Shown here in pieces: positions 1 through 10,393 of a DNA stretch of 64,000 nt (its first letter is position 1; every line of letters begins with the position of its first letter). The notes below the pieces were generated by a model. The model made no database searches and had not been told where the DNA came from. It saw only the letters and a program-made list of their open reading frames with translations. The position numbers were made by a program, and so were the translations under genes. The DNA comes from Hibiscus mutabilis (lineage: Eukaryota > Streptophyta > Magnoliopsida > Malvales > Malvaceae): positions 57,102,284-57,166,283 of the forward strand of contig CM033721.1 in NCBI GenBank assembly GCA_019671005.1, given 5' to 3'.

Positions 1-820
1 ATTTTTCACATCTTGTTAGCACTTTCTCCAAATTGCCGAGGCAATTGTCGAAGTTGTCACCGAATACCAAAAAATCATCCATGAAGATTTCCAGGAAGTC
101 TTCCACCATGTCGGAGAAAATTGCCACCATACATCTCTTGAAAGTTTTCGGAGCATTGCATAATCCAAACAGTATCCTTCAGAAAGCATAGGTACTATAC
201 GGGCATGTGAAAGTGGTATTTTCCTGATCATCGGGTGCTATGGCAATTTGGTTATAACCTGAGTAACCATCAAGAAAACAATAAAAAGATTTACCTGCAA
301 GTCGGTCAAGCATTTGGTCAATAAATGGCAAAGGAAAGTGACCTTTCCTAGTAGCTTTATTTAGCTTGCAGTAATCCATACAAACCCTACAACCGGTCAT
401 AGTCCTAGTTGGGATTAATTCATTGCTTTTGTTGCTTACCACAGTTATACCTCCCTTTTTCGGTACACATTATACCGGATTTACCCATGTACTATCAGAG
501 ATAGGATATATGATTCTGGCATCAAGCCATTTGATGATTTCCTTCCTCACGACTTCCTTCATAGTAGGGTTAAGCCTTCTTTGTGCCTCAATTGCCGGTT
601 TATGATCATCCCCCAATAGAATTTTGTGTATACCACTGTCGGGCTAATTCTCTTCAAGTCGGCAATTGTCCATCCTATTGCCTTTTTTTGCAATGCCAAC
701 ATGTCGGTCAACCTATTTTCCTCTTCAGGCTGTAATTTAGAAGAAATTATTATAGGTAAATTGTTATCTTTCCCCAAGTAGGCGTATTTCAATTGCCCTG
801 GCAATGGTTTCAATTCAAGA
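1..820 (-). pseudogene. Reverse transcriptase remnant of the Athila pol
   Basis: Pieces in different frames read as gypsy RT. The 559-813 segment is the N-terminal lead-in. The 179-442 segment holds the VCMDYCKLNKAT, FPLPFIDQML and FLDGYSGYNQI blocks. The catalytic FMDDF motif lies near 73-88. The changes of frame between pieces show frameshifts, and the first piece shows an ectopic stop before VCMDY. RT would copy the element RNA to cDNA in cytoplasmic particles; this copy cannot encode an intact enzyme. Confidence 0.8.
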
Positions 821-1262
821 ATAGGAGGTTGCTCAATAGAGGGTTTTTTGATCCAATGTTTAGAAATATGTACCTGGTCGGCTTACCATCCAATTGGCCT
901 CCTCAGGTTCGTTATCATTCAGATCTTTAAACTTCTCAGGTTCAATTCCCTGGTCAATGTAATTGCTGAGGCAATTATCCTTGGTAATGTTATTGTCGAG
1001 GCAATGTTCTTCCACGTCAAAATCAAATTCGATTGTAGCGTAGATTAATTGACATTCTTCTGGATCGTCGGCATGTTTTAGGGTCTAGAATATATTCAGC
1101 TTCACTTGTTGGTCGTTTACCCTCATGGTGAGTTCTCCTTTCTCGACATCGATCAAGGTTCTTCCCATAGCTAAGAAGGGTCTCCCAAGAATAATCGGGG
1201 AAATTCATCTGCTTCACAATCCAAAACAATAAAGTCAGCGGGAAAAATAAATTTATCAACTC

Positions 1263-1580
1263 TTACCAGTATATCCTCGATTTTCCCTCTAGATGCACGT
1301 AGGATCTGTCAGCAAGCTGTAGCATAACTGTTGTTGGTATTGCCTTCCCGATTCCCAATTTCTGGAAAACTAATTTTGGCATCAAATTTATGCTTACTCC
1401 AAGGTCACACAATGCCTTCTCAACATAATGGTTTCCGATTGAACATGGTATGGTGAAACTGTTGGAATCTTTAAGCTTGGGTGGCATGCGATTATGTGGC
1501 ATGGCCATGCATCCTTCTATCATAGCAACGGTTTCAAATTCTCCTAGCCTTGTTCGCTTAGAGACAATGAAACTTGGCAT
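1263..1580 (-). pseudogene. Retropepsin-like aspartic protease remnant of the Athila pol
   Basis: A 105-codon open stretch contains DLGVSINLMP, which matches the catalytic D-[ST]-G-A-S-I-N-L-M-P block of plant gypsy proteases. The usual DLGASINLMP has Ala where this copy has Val. Downstream LADRSYVHLEG fits the second conserved strand region. In a live element the domain would release gag and pol products inside the virus-like particle. The open frame stops just past this and the reading continues in another frame, so it is a relic. Confidence 0.75.
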
Positions 1581-1679
1581 GCATTCGTGTTTTAGACATC
1601 CTTAGGGGCATGCCCATCATAATTTCATCATATATCAGGTTTTTACAAGTATACAAAGACTCTTCAGCAAAAGAACCCA

Positions 1680-1916
1680 CTTATCCGTTCAGGCATATAG
1701 AGAATGAAACCTGTTTATCTATTCAAGCATGAGGAGAATAGAACCCGCCTATTCGTTCGGGCATATGGAGAATATAACCTGTTTATCTATTCAAGAATGA
1801 GGAGAATAGAACTAGTCCATTTTTGCGGGTACAAAGAGAACGGAACATGCTCATCTATTCGGGCACATGGAGAATAGAACCTGCCTACCTGTTCAGGCAT
1901 CAGGAGAACGGAGTCG
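1680..1916. repeat. 34-bp minisatellite, seven units
   Basis: Units begin at 1680, 1714, 1748, 1782, 1816, 1850 and 1884. The first six are exactly 34 bp and the last is 33 bp. The consensus is roughly (t/c)tatctattc(a/g)ggcat followed by a(t/g)ggagaatagaacctg. Units 2 and 4 resemble each other most, as do 1, 3 and 6, so an older 68-bp higher-order period is possible. The array ends 73 bp before the PPT. Confidence 0.9.
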
Positions 1917-1989
1917 AGTGGCAAATTGGCGATTTTTGAAAATTAGTGCCTCATATTCTTTGCTATATCCCCGCTCCATGAGAATGAGC

Positions 1990-1999
1990 AAAGAAGGGG
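1990..1999 (+). promoter_or_regulatory. Polypurine tract before Tat-like LTR
   Basis: The tract aaagaagggg is followed by cagc and then the LTR start TGTTGTCAC. The layout matches aaagaggggcag/TGTAATCAC at the 3' LTR of the Tat element on the - strand. A PPT primes plus-strand DNA synthesis, so its position marks the downstream LTR as a 3' LTR. Confidence 0.6.
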
Positions 2000-2003
2000 C
2001 AGC

Positions 2004-4427
2004 TGTTGTCACTAATTTTTTTACCATTTAGTTAAAAAGGAAATAAAATATGGCTTACATTTTTTTCAAAAAAAAATATGGGTCCATTTTAAATTTATTT
2101 GAAAGCCTTAAGTAAATAAATAAATATAAATTAAATAAAAGGGCCCAAACTAACCCATTTAATCTCTTTTTTTTCAGGTTTAATAGAGATCGTCGGATCT
2201 AGAGTGAAACAATGGATGGTTCAGATCGACTGAAAAGAGGGAAAAGGGGGATCCTACGCCGCCACGTGTCTGGCGCGCGCGCGGTACGCGCGGGATCACC
2301 TCCCTAAACCCCTCCCTACGCGAAAGCTGGACCACTGTCGGCTACTCCCCCGCCGTCCCTAGACTGTGGCGGCCGTCGTGGAGGGCACCGATCAACTCGC
2401 CTCCTCCCGGCCGATCCAACGCCGCCGACGTCGCTCCTCGCCGTCGTCGGTAGCCTGCAAGCGAATGAAAAAAAGGGGTTAAAAACCTAGCTTCATTTTA
2501 AAGAAAAAAACACCCAAATTTCCCCAGATTCGAGCCAAATCAGAGCTGATTTTCAATCATGTTGGAAGAAGCAAATAATCAGGTTTATTTGTTGGTTTAA
2601 TTTGGACGAAATCATAGGATTTTGTCCCCAAAATTCCTTACTTTCCAAGCTCAAAAACCCTATAAATTGAACCCCATTTCTCCTTTGTTTTTCATCCAAG
2701 AATTCACTCAAGAATCATCCGAAAATCATCAAGAATACTTTGAAAAAATCATTCAAGTTTGGCAGCACATTGTTTGAATTTTTGGAGAAGAGAAAGCTAG
2801 CAATTCTTCACTTTTCGGTATAATTTTCTTTCCCTTTTCTCTTCATTTTGAATTTACCTTTTTTTTGTGTTTATGTTCTTATTTTTAGGATGCATTTGAT
2901 GTTGGGTTGGAGGCTTTGATCTTGATAACCGGTTGGTATCCGATTATTTAGTGTTTATGTGGTTGTTTTAGCTCGGAAAAATAAAAAAAAGGGAATCACC
3001 ACCAACAAGCGGCGGTCAGCGCCGGCGGGTGGCGGCCGACACGGTGGTTCCCTTTTGTTCTTCAATTGGTTGATCTTTCAAGAACATATTTGGTTTTTAA
3101 ATAAAAAAGGTATTTGATCCATTTTTGTTCTAAAAAAGCTAAAAATTGTGTTTGTGAAAATAAAAGGACTTATACCTAAAAGGTATTGGGACAATTCCCT
3201 TCATTAAAACCACATTTTTCACACCTCTAAAAATGCGGGAATAAATTTTGAAAGCTCACAAAATAGTCACTCAATTTCTACAACTTTGTTTTGTTTCTTT
3301 CAATTTTTGTCACATTTTTTAAAAGTAAAAATAAATATTTTCATTCAAAAAATAATAAAAACAAGTTTTTTTAAAAAACGGGGTGTTTCTTTAAAATAAA
3401 AAATAAAACTTTATTTTTTAAAAAATATAAAATAATACAAAGTTTTTTAAAAAAAAATTAAAAGAATAACATTCAAAACCTTTAAACAAGAATGAACATT
3501 TTTGAAAATACAAAGTAATAAAATACCTTTTTTAAAATAAAAATTCTTTTTCAAAAAATGTTTAAAAACGATCCAAAAAAAACTTACGAATAAAAGAAGA
3601 AAAAAATACTTAAACAAAAAGAATAAAACTTTTAAAGTAAAAAAGGCTTTCAAATATAAAAAAGAGTTTAAAAGTATAAAAAATAATCTTTTTAAACAAA
3701 AGGAACAAGTTCTTAAAATATACAAAAAAAACATTTTCATCCTTTAAAAGTTTTTAAGTTTTAAATTTTGTAAATATTAATTTCTTGTCTTTTTTACTTT
3801 TAATGTTAAGTTAGACTTAGGAATAGGTTCTTAAAACTTAGATAAAAACTTCTTCATAATAAAATTTTCTTCACAGGAATCATAAAATATACTTAACAAA
3901 AACTTAAACCCCTAAATAGGTAAAACATTTAGACTTTTTAGGATCAATAAACTTTAATTTAGAATAAAAAATTGCAACAAATCAAGTTTCTTTGCTTGCT
4001 TGTTTAAAAAAATTTAATTATTGCGGTGTCTTACTAAACGGGAATGACGGGTTAGCGCCAGAAGTGTTGGCTGTGATTGAAGTTTATTTTCTGAATAGTA
4101 AGACCGTTAAAATGGAATTAAATTTATAAACAGACAATAATTTTAAGCTCTATATGAATTCGCAAAATCTGACTTTTAAAACTTTTTGTAATCGACAAGG
4201 TATCAGTTTTTGGGCGATGTGGAGTGTTAATCCTTCCCCACGCATAACCGACTCTCGAACCCGTTTTGTGTTTTCGTAGACCAAAAATGTTGTTTTAATA
4301 AAATAAAATGATTTTATTAAAATAATCTGTTTTAGGTGATCCAATCACATCTTTTAAAAGATTGGTGACGACTCCGTTGATTTTATATTTTTAAAACGTC
4401 GAAACACCTTAAAAGAGGGTTGCGACA
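2004..4427 (+). mobile_element. LTR of a Tat/Ogre-type gypsy element (about 2.4 kb)
   Basis: It starts TGTTGTCACTAATTTTT just after a PPT and ends near gagggttgcgaca. It shares its layout with the two LTRs of the 26-47 kb Tat element: TG-TCACTAATTTT at the start, a GC-rich patch, a long AT-rich centre, then a block with ttaatccttccccacgc and a ggtgacgactccg segment close to the end. A TATA-like and 5'-UTR-like zone lies near 2650-2830. Region 3160-3760 is extremely AT-rich with runs of A and T. No partner LTR is in the window. The open frames inside are low-complexity and not taken as genes. Confidence 0.65.
2249..2452. other. GC-rich CpG-dense patch in the LTR
   Basis: About 200 bp rich in CG dinucleotides (for example ggcgcgcgcgcggtacgcgcg) stands out in AT-rich surroundings. 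It occupies the U3-like part of the LTR. The LTRs of the other Tat element have a comparable richer zone. Such a patch could be a promoter or a methylation target; the sequence alone does not say which. Confidence 0.6.
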
Positions 4428-4432
4428 CACAT

Positions 4433-4534
4433 GAGTGTCGCTCCCACCATAACCCTAACTATTGGATTGAAGAAGCTCCCACAAATGCTACTATTGCTGT
4501 CAATCTGGATAGAGGTTGTATAAATATAAGTTAA
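4433..4534 (+). pseudogene. Possible truncated last exon of an unrecognised host gene
   Basis: Directly after the LTR end a frame of 33 codons runs to a TAA at 4532-4534. Its residues (for example NYWIEEAPTNATIAVNLDRG) are balanced and acidic, unlike the low-complexity frames nearby. What follows (4535-4780) looks like a plant 3' UTR: T-rich, with ttgtaatgatgtattttg and aataaaacc. No start codon, upstream exon or known family was recognised. An alternative overlapping frame from ATG 4431 also stays open to 4523, so the call is weak. Confidence 0.25.
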
Positions 4535-5054
4535 TGTTGGTGTTCATGGTCTGCAATATTCTGCATGTTTTCCTCGGATATTTCTATAATTTGCATGTTT
4601 GATGCAATTCGAGTACCTTTTATTTTGAGACGGCTGGTTTTAATTTCTTTAGCGTGTCATTATGTTTCAATTGTACATCAGGGTTGTTTACATTGGTTGT
4701 TGAGATAGCTTGTAATGATGTATTTTGATACATTTTCTTAGTTAGTAATAAAACCAGATGTATTAAAAAAATTGTTTTTCCGAGTCTTTTAAAATTGTTT
4801 GATCTTTTAATAGTCTAATAGTAATTACAAAATAGTATTTGTTTATAAATATTTTTAATCTTTTAATAAAGCGCATACACCTTATAAATGTTGCGATTGA
4901 AAATGAATTTCATAGTATGAACATCATCTGTTTTTTATTGAGATTTTTAATTAAATTAAAAAATATTTCGATAATTATATATATATAATTAAAAAATAAA
5001 TATAAAAAACAATAAGTCATATATTAAAGTTAGTGATTCATAGCACAAACTTGT
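4535..5054. other. AT-rich non-coding stretch, 3' UTR-like at its start
   Basis: No coding frame is supported. The first 250 bp could be the 3' UTR of the exon above; an aataaaa signal is at about 4748. The remainder is AT-rich, with an (AT)n tract near 4975-4990. Confidence 0.4.
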
Positions 5055-5112
5055 GTTTTGGTGTAGTGGCTAGGTCACTCCCTTTATCTTTGTCTTACTT
5101 GAGTTTAAGTCC
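5055..5112 (+). repeat. tRNA-like retroposon (SINE-like) head
   Basis: The sequence ggtgtagtggctaggtcac resembles a Pol III A box (TRGYNNARNGG type), and about 35 bp later gagtttaagtccc resembles a B box (GGTTCRANNCC). A full cloverleaf with paired acceptor stem was not found, so this is not a tRNA gene. The AT-rich downstream part could be the SINE body. Confidence 0.4.
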
Positions 5113-6737
5113 CACCCACATAATTAAATGTTTAAATTATTTTAATAAATTAAAATAAAAACTAAATGTGTAATTATATAAATTTTTACTAAATGCTATT
5201 TACTCTTTATGTTAATTTTTTTTATTTTAATAATTGAGTAGTCTAATGATCAAATCATGACTAAAACTATAGTATAATAGTCATTTATTTAGTTTACCCT
5301 AAAAAATCAAAAATGAAGAAAAGACAAGTAAATTGCTATTTTCCGTTTCGGACAAAGAAAAAGAGGGCTCAATCGCAATAACAAAGAAAGGAAGATAATT
5401 CTTTCTAAAAAAAAGGAAGATAAACAGAGAAGTTTTCCTGCATTTGTTTCTTATTTTATTCTCTCAAATTTCTCATTATTTGCAATTGAAAGGGCGGCCG
5501 TCAGACCGATTTATATTCGGTTTTCTCGAGTAAATTCTTTTTTGTGGCTTTTTCTGTGTTTATTAGCATCGAATTCTGTTTGTTTGCTTGCTGAGAAAAC
5601 GGTGAAAAACTGAGACTTTTCTTTTGATTTTTCCTTGCGCTCTCTCAGCATTCAATAAAGGTCTGGAAACTCGATTTTCCCCTTTTTCTTGTGATTTTGA
5701 TTCGTGAAGGGCAATGTAGGCCTGTTAATATGTTTATTCATGTTCTTTTAAATTCCATTGTTCCTTGTGCTTGATTTTGCGGTTGATTCAGTCTTTTAAA
5801 ATAATGTTCAAATATTTAAAAAAAAAAGGAATTTGAATCTGTTGCTTCTGAGCATGTGTAAAGTATGTCTCAATTAGCATAATATATTGTTAACTATACT
5901 TTAGAGGGTGGGGCATTAAAGATAAAATTTAACTACTAAAATAGTGCAACTGACCAGGAAAATGTCATTGCAATTTATAAACAATTCGATGCATTGGCTT
6001 TTTCAAGTTACTTTATGTTAAGCTTTAATGCAACTTGAACGTGTCGTGCTTTGAATCAGTAAATTGGATATTTAGGTCTTGATTGTTTTTATCTGTGCTT
6101 ATTGGGATTACTAAATTTACTGTGACTTTGTTTCCACTGAAATCTTTTATTTCTTTCCCATGTTGGATTTCAATTCCGTTTACAGTGCTCTTTCTTTTGA
6201 GTTTGGGGATTTTAACATTTTCTGGTCACGATTTGCATTAACAATATTGAAACCTCTGGTTTTATAATGACCACTTGAGAGCTTACAGCATGTTGATAGA
6301 TTAGTCATTTTTTGTAATACTGGTCATGATTTGCATTAACACCATCCTTTGAACTAGTCAATCTTGGTTTCTTTTTATCAGGGAAAGTGGTTTTAGCTTA
6401 ATAGCAGACCATGGCAATCCTAGATTGAGTAAGTTTTGTAATACTGGTCATGATTTGCATTAACACCATCCTTTGAAGTTTGAACTAGTCAATCTTGGTT
6501 TCTTTTTATCAGGGAAACTGGTTTTAGCTTAATAGTAGACCACGGCAATCCTAAACTGAGTAAATTTCATTTTAATTAAGCATGATTTTCTGGCTATCTA
6601 TGTTTTGTTTGATCGTAATGACTTGTAACAGTGATTCAGTTTTTGTAGTATCATAGGACTTGAAAGGTTTAAAGAGAAGAGAAGTTGTTTGTATCTGCCG
6701 CCTTTTAGACTAGTGGAATTTCTGTGTTTCTGCAACA
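5113..6737. other. Intergenic DNA and probable 5' leader of the SDIR1-like gene
   Basis: No coding frame is supported. The pyrimidine-rich stretch at 5440-5720, with ttctcatt, cttgcgctctctcag and similar, looks like a promoter and 5' UTR. SDIR1-type genes often carry a leader intron, so 5720-6720 may be intronic. It includes the tandem duplication listed below. Confidence 0.4.
6311..6560. repeat. Tandem duplication, unit about 124 bp, two copies
   Basis: The segment starting tttgtaatactggtcatgat at 6311 recurs at 6435. The second copy has a short extra aagttt near 6475 and a few substitutions. Both copies carry gcaatcctaaa/gattgagtaa at their ends. It lies in the presumed leader of the SDIR1-like gene. 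Confidence 0.9.
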
Positions 6738-8295
6738 ATGAGTTTTGTTTTCCGAAGGACTGAGGAGATAATGAGAGTGGGTTTTCAGGATTTATTCCTG
6801 AACGTCCGGCTGTGGTATGTTTGCTTTTCCACATCAGTACATTTTACCTTTCCGTTAGCTAGATTTTCTCATCCTATATAATGGGGTTTGAGCTCTCATT
6901 GCACTATATATTTCCCAGCGTATACATGTTTCTCGACCAGTTAACTCCAATTCCCTGGCCTTTCTTGTTACAGGTTATGTTTCTAGTTGCATACGTTTTT
7001 TTTTTCTTTTTTTCCCCATCGCATCTATTAAAAACTTTTCCTCTAATCATTCCTTGCTGTGCCTTTGACTTGCATTCTTAATCTATTCTTCTTTGTTTCC
7101 AACAGTTCTTTTTCTGTTCATGGTTTTAAACTCTCATCAAATGTCATCAAACTTTCTGGTATGTACACACTACAATTCACTGGGTGCATGATGATGTGTC
7201 TGTTAATGCATTGCAATCATGTAGTTATCTTCTATGTCTCTTTCTACAGCTTTGGCTAGTAGTGGGCGTCTTTCTAATGGCTACGAGTCTAAGGATGCAT
7301 GCAACTTGTCAGCAACTTCAAGCTCAGGCCCGAGCTCATGCTGCAGCAGCTAGTGGTTTGCTTGGTCACACTGAGTTGCGTTTGCGCATGCCGCCATCAA
7401 TTACTTTTGCTAGAAGAGGACGCTTACAAGGACTACGACTCCAACTTGCACTTCTTGACCGGGAATTTGATGATCTAGGTATGGTACTTTTTTCAAAATT
7501 CACTTGTAAGATTCCATGAGTTGGTTTTAACATGCATTGACAGATATTCGAAGAGAGTTTCGATTTCCTTTTGTTTGGTTATACGGCGATTATCATTTTC
7601 TTTCCTTCTGTTCCAGATTATGACACCCTGAGAGCATTGGATTCTGATAATATTTACACAACTCCTTCAATGAGCGAGGAAGAGATAAATGCCTTACCCT
7701 TGCACAAGTACAAGGTTCCTGGTCCAGAGAGGTATGAACAGATGTTTATGTTTAGGTTCATGAACTAGCATCCGGGTTTCTTTTGACCAAATTCATAACT
7801 ACATTGATTTTTGTTATTTTACAGTGCTGGACCATCACTGAAGCAGGCATCATCTTCATCTGCCCCTGTTGAGGTATCAATAACCTTAGAGGGCATTTAT
7901 GTGTCCAAGATAATTTGTCTGTCTGTGCCTCTTTCTAAACTACAAGTAGTATATATTGCAGCCAAAGCAAGATTCTAGGACTGCTGATGGGAATATGAAG
8001 GCTTCTGAAGATGAACTGACTTGTACTATTTGCTTGGATCAAGTTAACAGAGGGGAGCTCGTTCGGAGCTTGCTATGTTTGCATCAGGTTCTATTTTACA
8101 ATCTATACATGTTTTCTGTTGTCATCTAATGATTATATGATATGAATTTAAAGATTAGCACATGTATTGATAACAATCTCCTCTTTGCAGTTTCATGCGA
8201 GTTGTATCGATCCGTGCCCTGTATCTAAGTTCAAAATGGGTTCGAGATAGCAGGAAAACAGGGAGAGTGAGTCAGATGATTCGGACATTGTTTAA
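6738..8295 (+). pseudogene. SDIR1: SDIR1-like RING-H2 E3 ubiquitin ligase gene, eight exons, inactivated
   Basis: SDIR1 is a membrane-associated E3 ubiquitin ligase acting in ABA and drought signalling. Exons read 6738-6814, 6919-6973, 7106-7158, 7250-7478, 7617-7731, 7825-7873, 7962-8087 and 8191-8250, all with GT-AG borders and consistent phases. Recognisable blocks are RPVNSNSLAFLVT, LNSHQM, GVFLMATSLRM (membrane segments), RGRLQGLRLQLALLDREFDD, MSEEEINALP and a C-terminal RING. Defects: one base is missing in exon 1 after MSFVFRRT, so the frame shifts and hits a stop in exon 3. In the RING the segment after CIDP that normally contains Trp and six further residues is gone, the final zinc Cys is Ser (CPVS), and TAG at 8248-8250 ends the frame before the old C-terminus at 8293-8295. 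Family assignment is secure; non-function is inferred. Confidence 0.85.
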
Positions 8296-8563
8296 ACTCG
8301 ACTGGCCACTCAAGTAATTGAATTTGTATATGCATTAAAGCATATGAATCACGTCATGTTTGTAGTTACGTAGAAATAATGTTTTTTTTTCTTCCCTGAA
8401 GTGGTGTGTAAATATCCTCTAGATTGGCCTGCTATCTATGTCGAGCTTCATGTAAGAAAATGAGGGGTATAGGTTCATCGCTCTCAACCTTGTACCCTTA
8501 GTTGAAGAAATTCAATATGATCTCATCTACTATGGCTTTGTATTTCCTTTTTGATAAATTTGT

Positions 8564-8565
<2 letters not shown>

Positions 8566-8601
<36 letters not shown>
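8566..8601. repeat. (CT)n microsatellite
   Basis: About 18 uninterrupted CT units lie about 270 bp past the old stop codon of the SDIR1-like gene, so in or after its 3' UTR. Confidence 0.95.
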
Positions 8602-8604
<3 letters not shown>

Positions 8605-9497
8605 CATTTTTGATTTCATCTTTATTCTACTCTATGTATTCCAGAAACTTAGTGCAAGAATTCAGGTTGTGATTGTGGAGGATCTTACTAGGACATTACT
8701 TGAAGTGATAGAGCCAAAAATCAAAATTAGGAGTAAAGTATAATTATCCATAAAAATTCTAAGTCCGAACCAAAGTTTGATTCGATAAACTATTTCCCCT
8801 AGAAGCCTATTTGATATATTAGACTGTAGCTAAGACTGGTTTATCCTTAACATGATGATTAAGATTCGAGTGATTAACAGCAGTACTAAGAAGTAGCTGG
8901 AATCATTTGTATAGTTGCTTAAAAGGAAGGTGGGTCAAAAGTCGTCTTCCCTTGGCTTTGCTATTCAACCATGGGTTGTATTTGGTTGGAGAGTGCTGTT
9001 CTCACCAACCCAAATGTGCATATGCCCCTGTGAGCAGGCTTTCATGGCAATAATCATCACCGTGAATGTAAAATCTCAATTCAATTGGTTTATTGGCAAG
9101 CTGTGGGAAGATGACAACTTTTTTTCTTATCATATAGTAATTTTAATGACATTGTATATCTTCTGACACACCAGAGTATAAGATCTAAAGCTGGAATTTA
9201 ACACTTGAAGCTAACTTTAGGTTAATGGAAGGAGCTAACTGATACGATATTGATATTTTAATTACTTGGTTAGAGCTTGAGCTATAGTTTAGGAACATCT
9301 AATGCAATTACCCCCTATGTATATTATTATCGGATATATTGGGTCAAAGACCCAAGATTCAAGTGCACAGTGGTTGGGATAATTATTTTCACTGTTTACT
9401 TCAAAGGTATGGAACAATCTGAAGTGACATGATTATAATAGAATGCATATTTCAAAGGCTCCACTAATCTTAACAAAGAATTTTATTCTATTATATC
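8602..9497. other. Intergenic DNA between the SDIR1-like gene and the laccase
   Basis: No gene is supported. An 83-codon frame at 8915-9166 has no recognisable motif. The right part grades into the laccase promoter. Confidence 0.5.
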
Positions 9498-9504
9498 ACC
9501 AACC
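9498..9504 (+). promoter_or_regulatory. AC element (ACCAACC) in laccase promoter
   Basis: ACCAACC is the AC-II type site bound by secondary-wall MYB factors (MYB46, MYB58/63 classes) in lignin genes. It lies about 345 bp before the laccase ATG. A match to seven bases can be chance, but a second copy lies nearby. Confidence 0.45.
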
Positions 9505-9654
9505 AAATGGGATTGTTTGCATGTAGTTTCACTTGGCCATCACCAAATAAGCAGTCTTAAGGTTAGGTATAAAGATAAGGTCGAGGGACATAACAAGGAC
9601 ACGACTTAGATTAATTGACTTTAATGGCACTCCACAGTGAACATTGGGGCCATT

Positions 9655-9661
9655 GGTTGGT
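9655..9661 (-). promoter_or_regulatory. Second AC element (reverse ACCAACC)
   Basis: GGTTGGT on the + strand is the reverse of the AC-II site, about 185 bp before the ATG and about 65 bp before the TATA box. Two sites in this short promoter suit a lignification laccase. Confidence 0.45.
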
Positions 9662-9722
9662 GGTAACATCTTATTACCTAATCTGCCAAACATGGACGGA
9701 CCAAGATAGTTCAATCTTGTGT

Positions 9723-9732
9723 CTATATAAAC
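9723..9732 (+). promoter_or_regulatory. TATA box of the laccase gene
   Basis: ctatataaac lies about 110 bp before the first ATG, a normal spacing for a plant TATA box and a short 5' UTR. Confidence 0.6.
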
Positions 9733-10121
9733 ATACATATCTCAACAGGTTTTTTCATGAACCACTCCAAATTAGGAGCTAAACTTCAATTACTTCACCA
9801 GTATTTTGTCTTACAGCTAAGTAAGCTTTGTCCAAACTGAGACATGTGTACTTCATCTGATTCATCACCATCAATTTTCATGACATTGTTTGTCGTTGCT
9901 GGCTGTTTCATGGCCTATCCTGAGGTTGTCACTGCAAAACAAGCTGGCATTACCAGGCACTATACATACAACGTATGTATCGTTGCATTGTTTAGTTCGG
10001 GTAGCTTGAGAAAGTTATTTGATGTAGTCCTCTAGAGCTCATTTATTTTCCTTTTGCAGATAAAGCTGAAAAACGTCACTCGCTTGTGTCATACTAAGAG
10101 CATTGTCACGGTTAATGGGAG

Positions 10122-10126
10122 GTTCC
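10122..10126. repeat. Target-site duplication, left copy (GTTCC)
   Basis: GTTCC directly precedes the TGTAGAAA start of the left Copia LTR and is repeated at 14169-14173. Joining the exon at one copy restores laccase phase. Confidence 0.95.
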
Positions 10127-10393
10127 TGTAGAAAATAGGTATTTCCAGCCAAGAATTATGTGGAAAACAGAAGAGATTTATAAACTTTGTGTTTCGATGT
10201 ACAATAGGTAAGTCTATTTATAGACTCTTTACAAAGAGGTTTATACTAGGTAGTTAACTTCTAGGATAGAATTTTATCTCTTTATCACTTATCCTATACA
10301 AGATAGATTTAATTTAAAATTTAAACTACTACTTAGGATATATTTACAACTCTTATTTATCTACAAAGACTAACAACACGCCACTAACCAACA
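10127..10393 (-). repeat. Copia 3' LTR
   Basis: It is the left-hand copy and downstream in element orientation. It starts TGTAGAAAATAGG and ends CTAACCAACA on the + strand, so the element-strand ends are TGTTGG...CTACA. A TATA-type stretch (element strand tctataaatag) lies at 10214-10224. The RNase H frame runs through the PPT and ends inside this LTR at 10370. Confidence 0.95.

Larger units (their letters stand above)
1..1580 (-). mobile_element. Athila-type Ty3/gypsy retrotransposon, decayed pol fragment
   Basis: On the - strand the order protease (1263-1580), spacer, then reverse transcriptase (820 to the left edge) is that of Ty3/gypsy pol. The coding sequence is broken into several frames by stops and indels. 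It runs off the left edge, so RNase H, integrase and the 3' LTR are not visible. Upstream gag is absent: past about 1590 the sequence changes to the 3' region of a Tat-like element in the opposite orientation. Athila assignment rests on the style of the protease (DLGVSINLMP) and on similarity in character to the Athila copy at 54374-59957, including recurring ttGCCnnGGCaa palindromes. Confidence 0.8.
1590..2003 (+). other. 3' untranslated end of a Tat/Ogre-like element, joined to the Athila fragment
   Basis: This stretch has no coding signal. It holds a 34-bp tandem array and ends in a purine tract directly before an LTR on the + strand. The last 20 bases before the LTR closely resemble the PPT region of the Tat element at 30200-30220 (- strand). 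It is therefore read as the 3' end of an internal region whose upstream part is missing, replaced by the Athila fragment. The exact junction near 1590-1640 cannot be fixed by eye. Confidence 0.55.

Noticed and set aside
3447..3740. 97-codon - strand frame rich in Phe, Leu and Lys
   Set aside because: It arises from A/T runs in the LTR; low complexity and no motif.
5055..5112. Functional tRNA gene
   Set aside because: No paired acceptor stem or anticodon arm could be drawn; only A- and B-box-like words are present.
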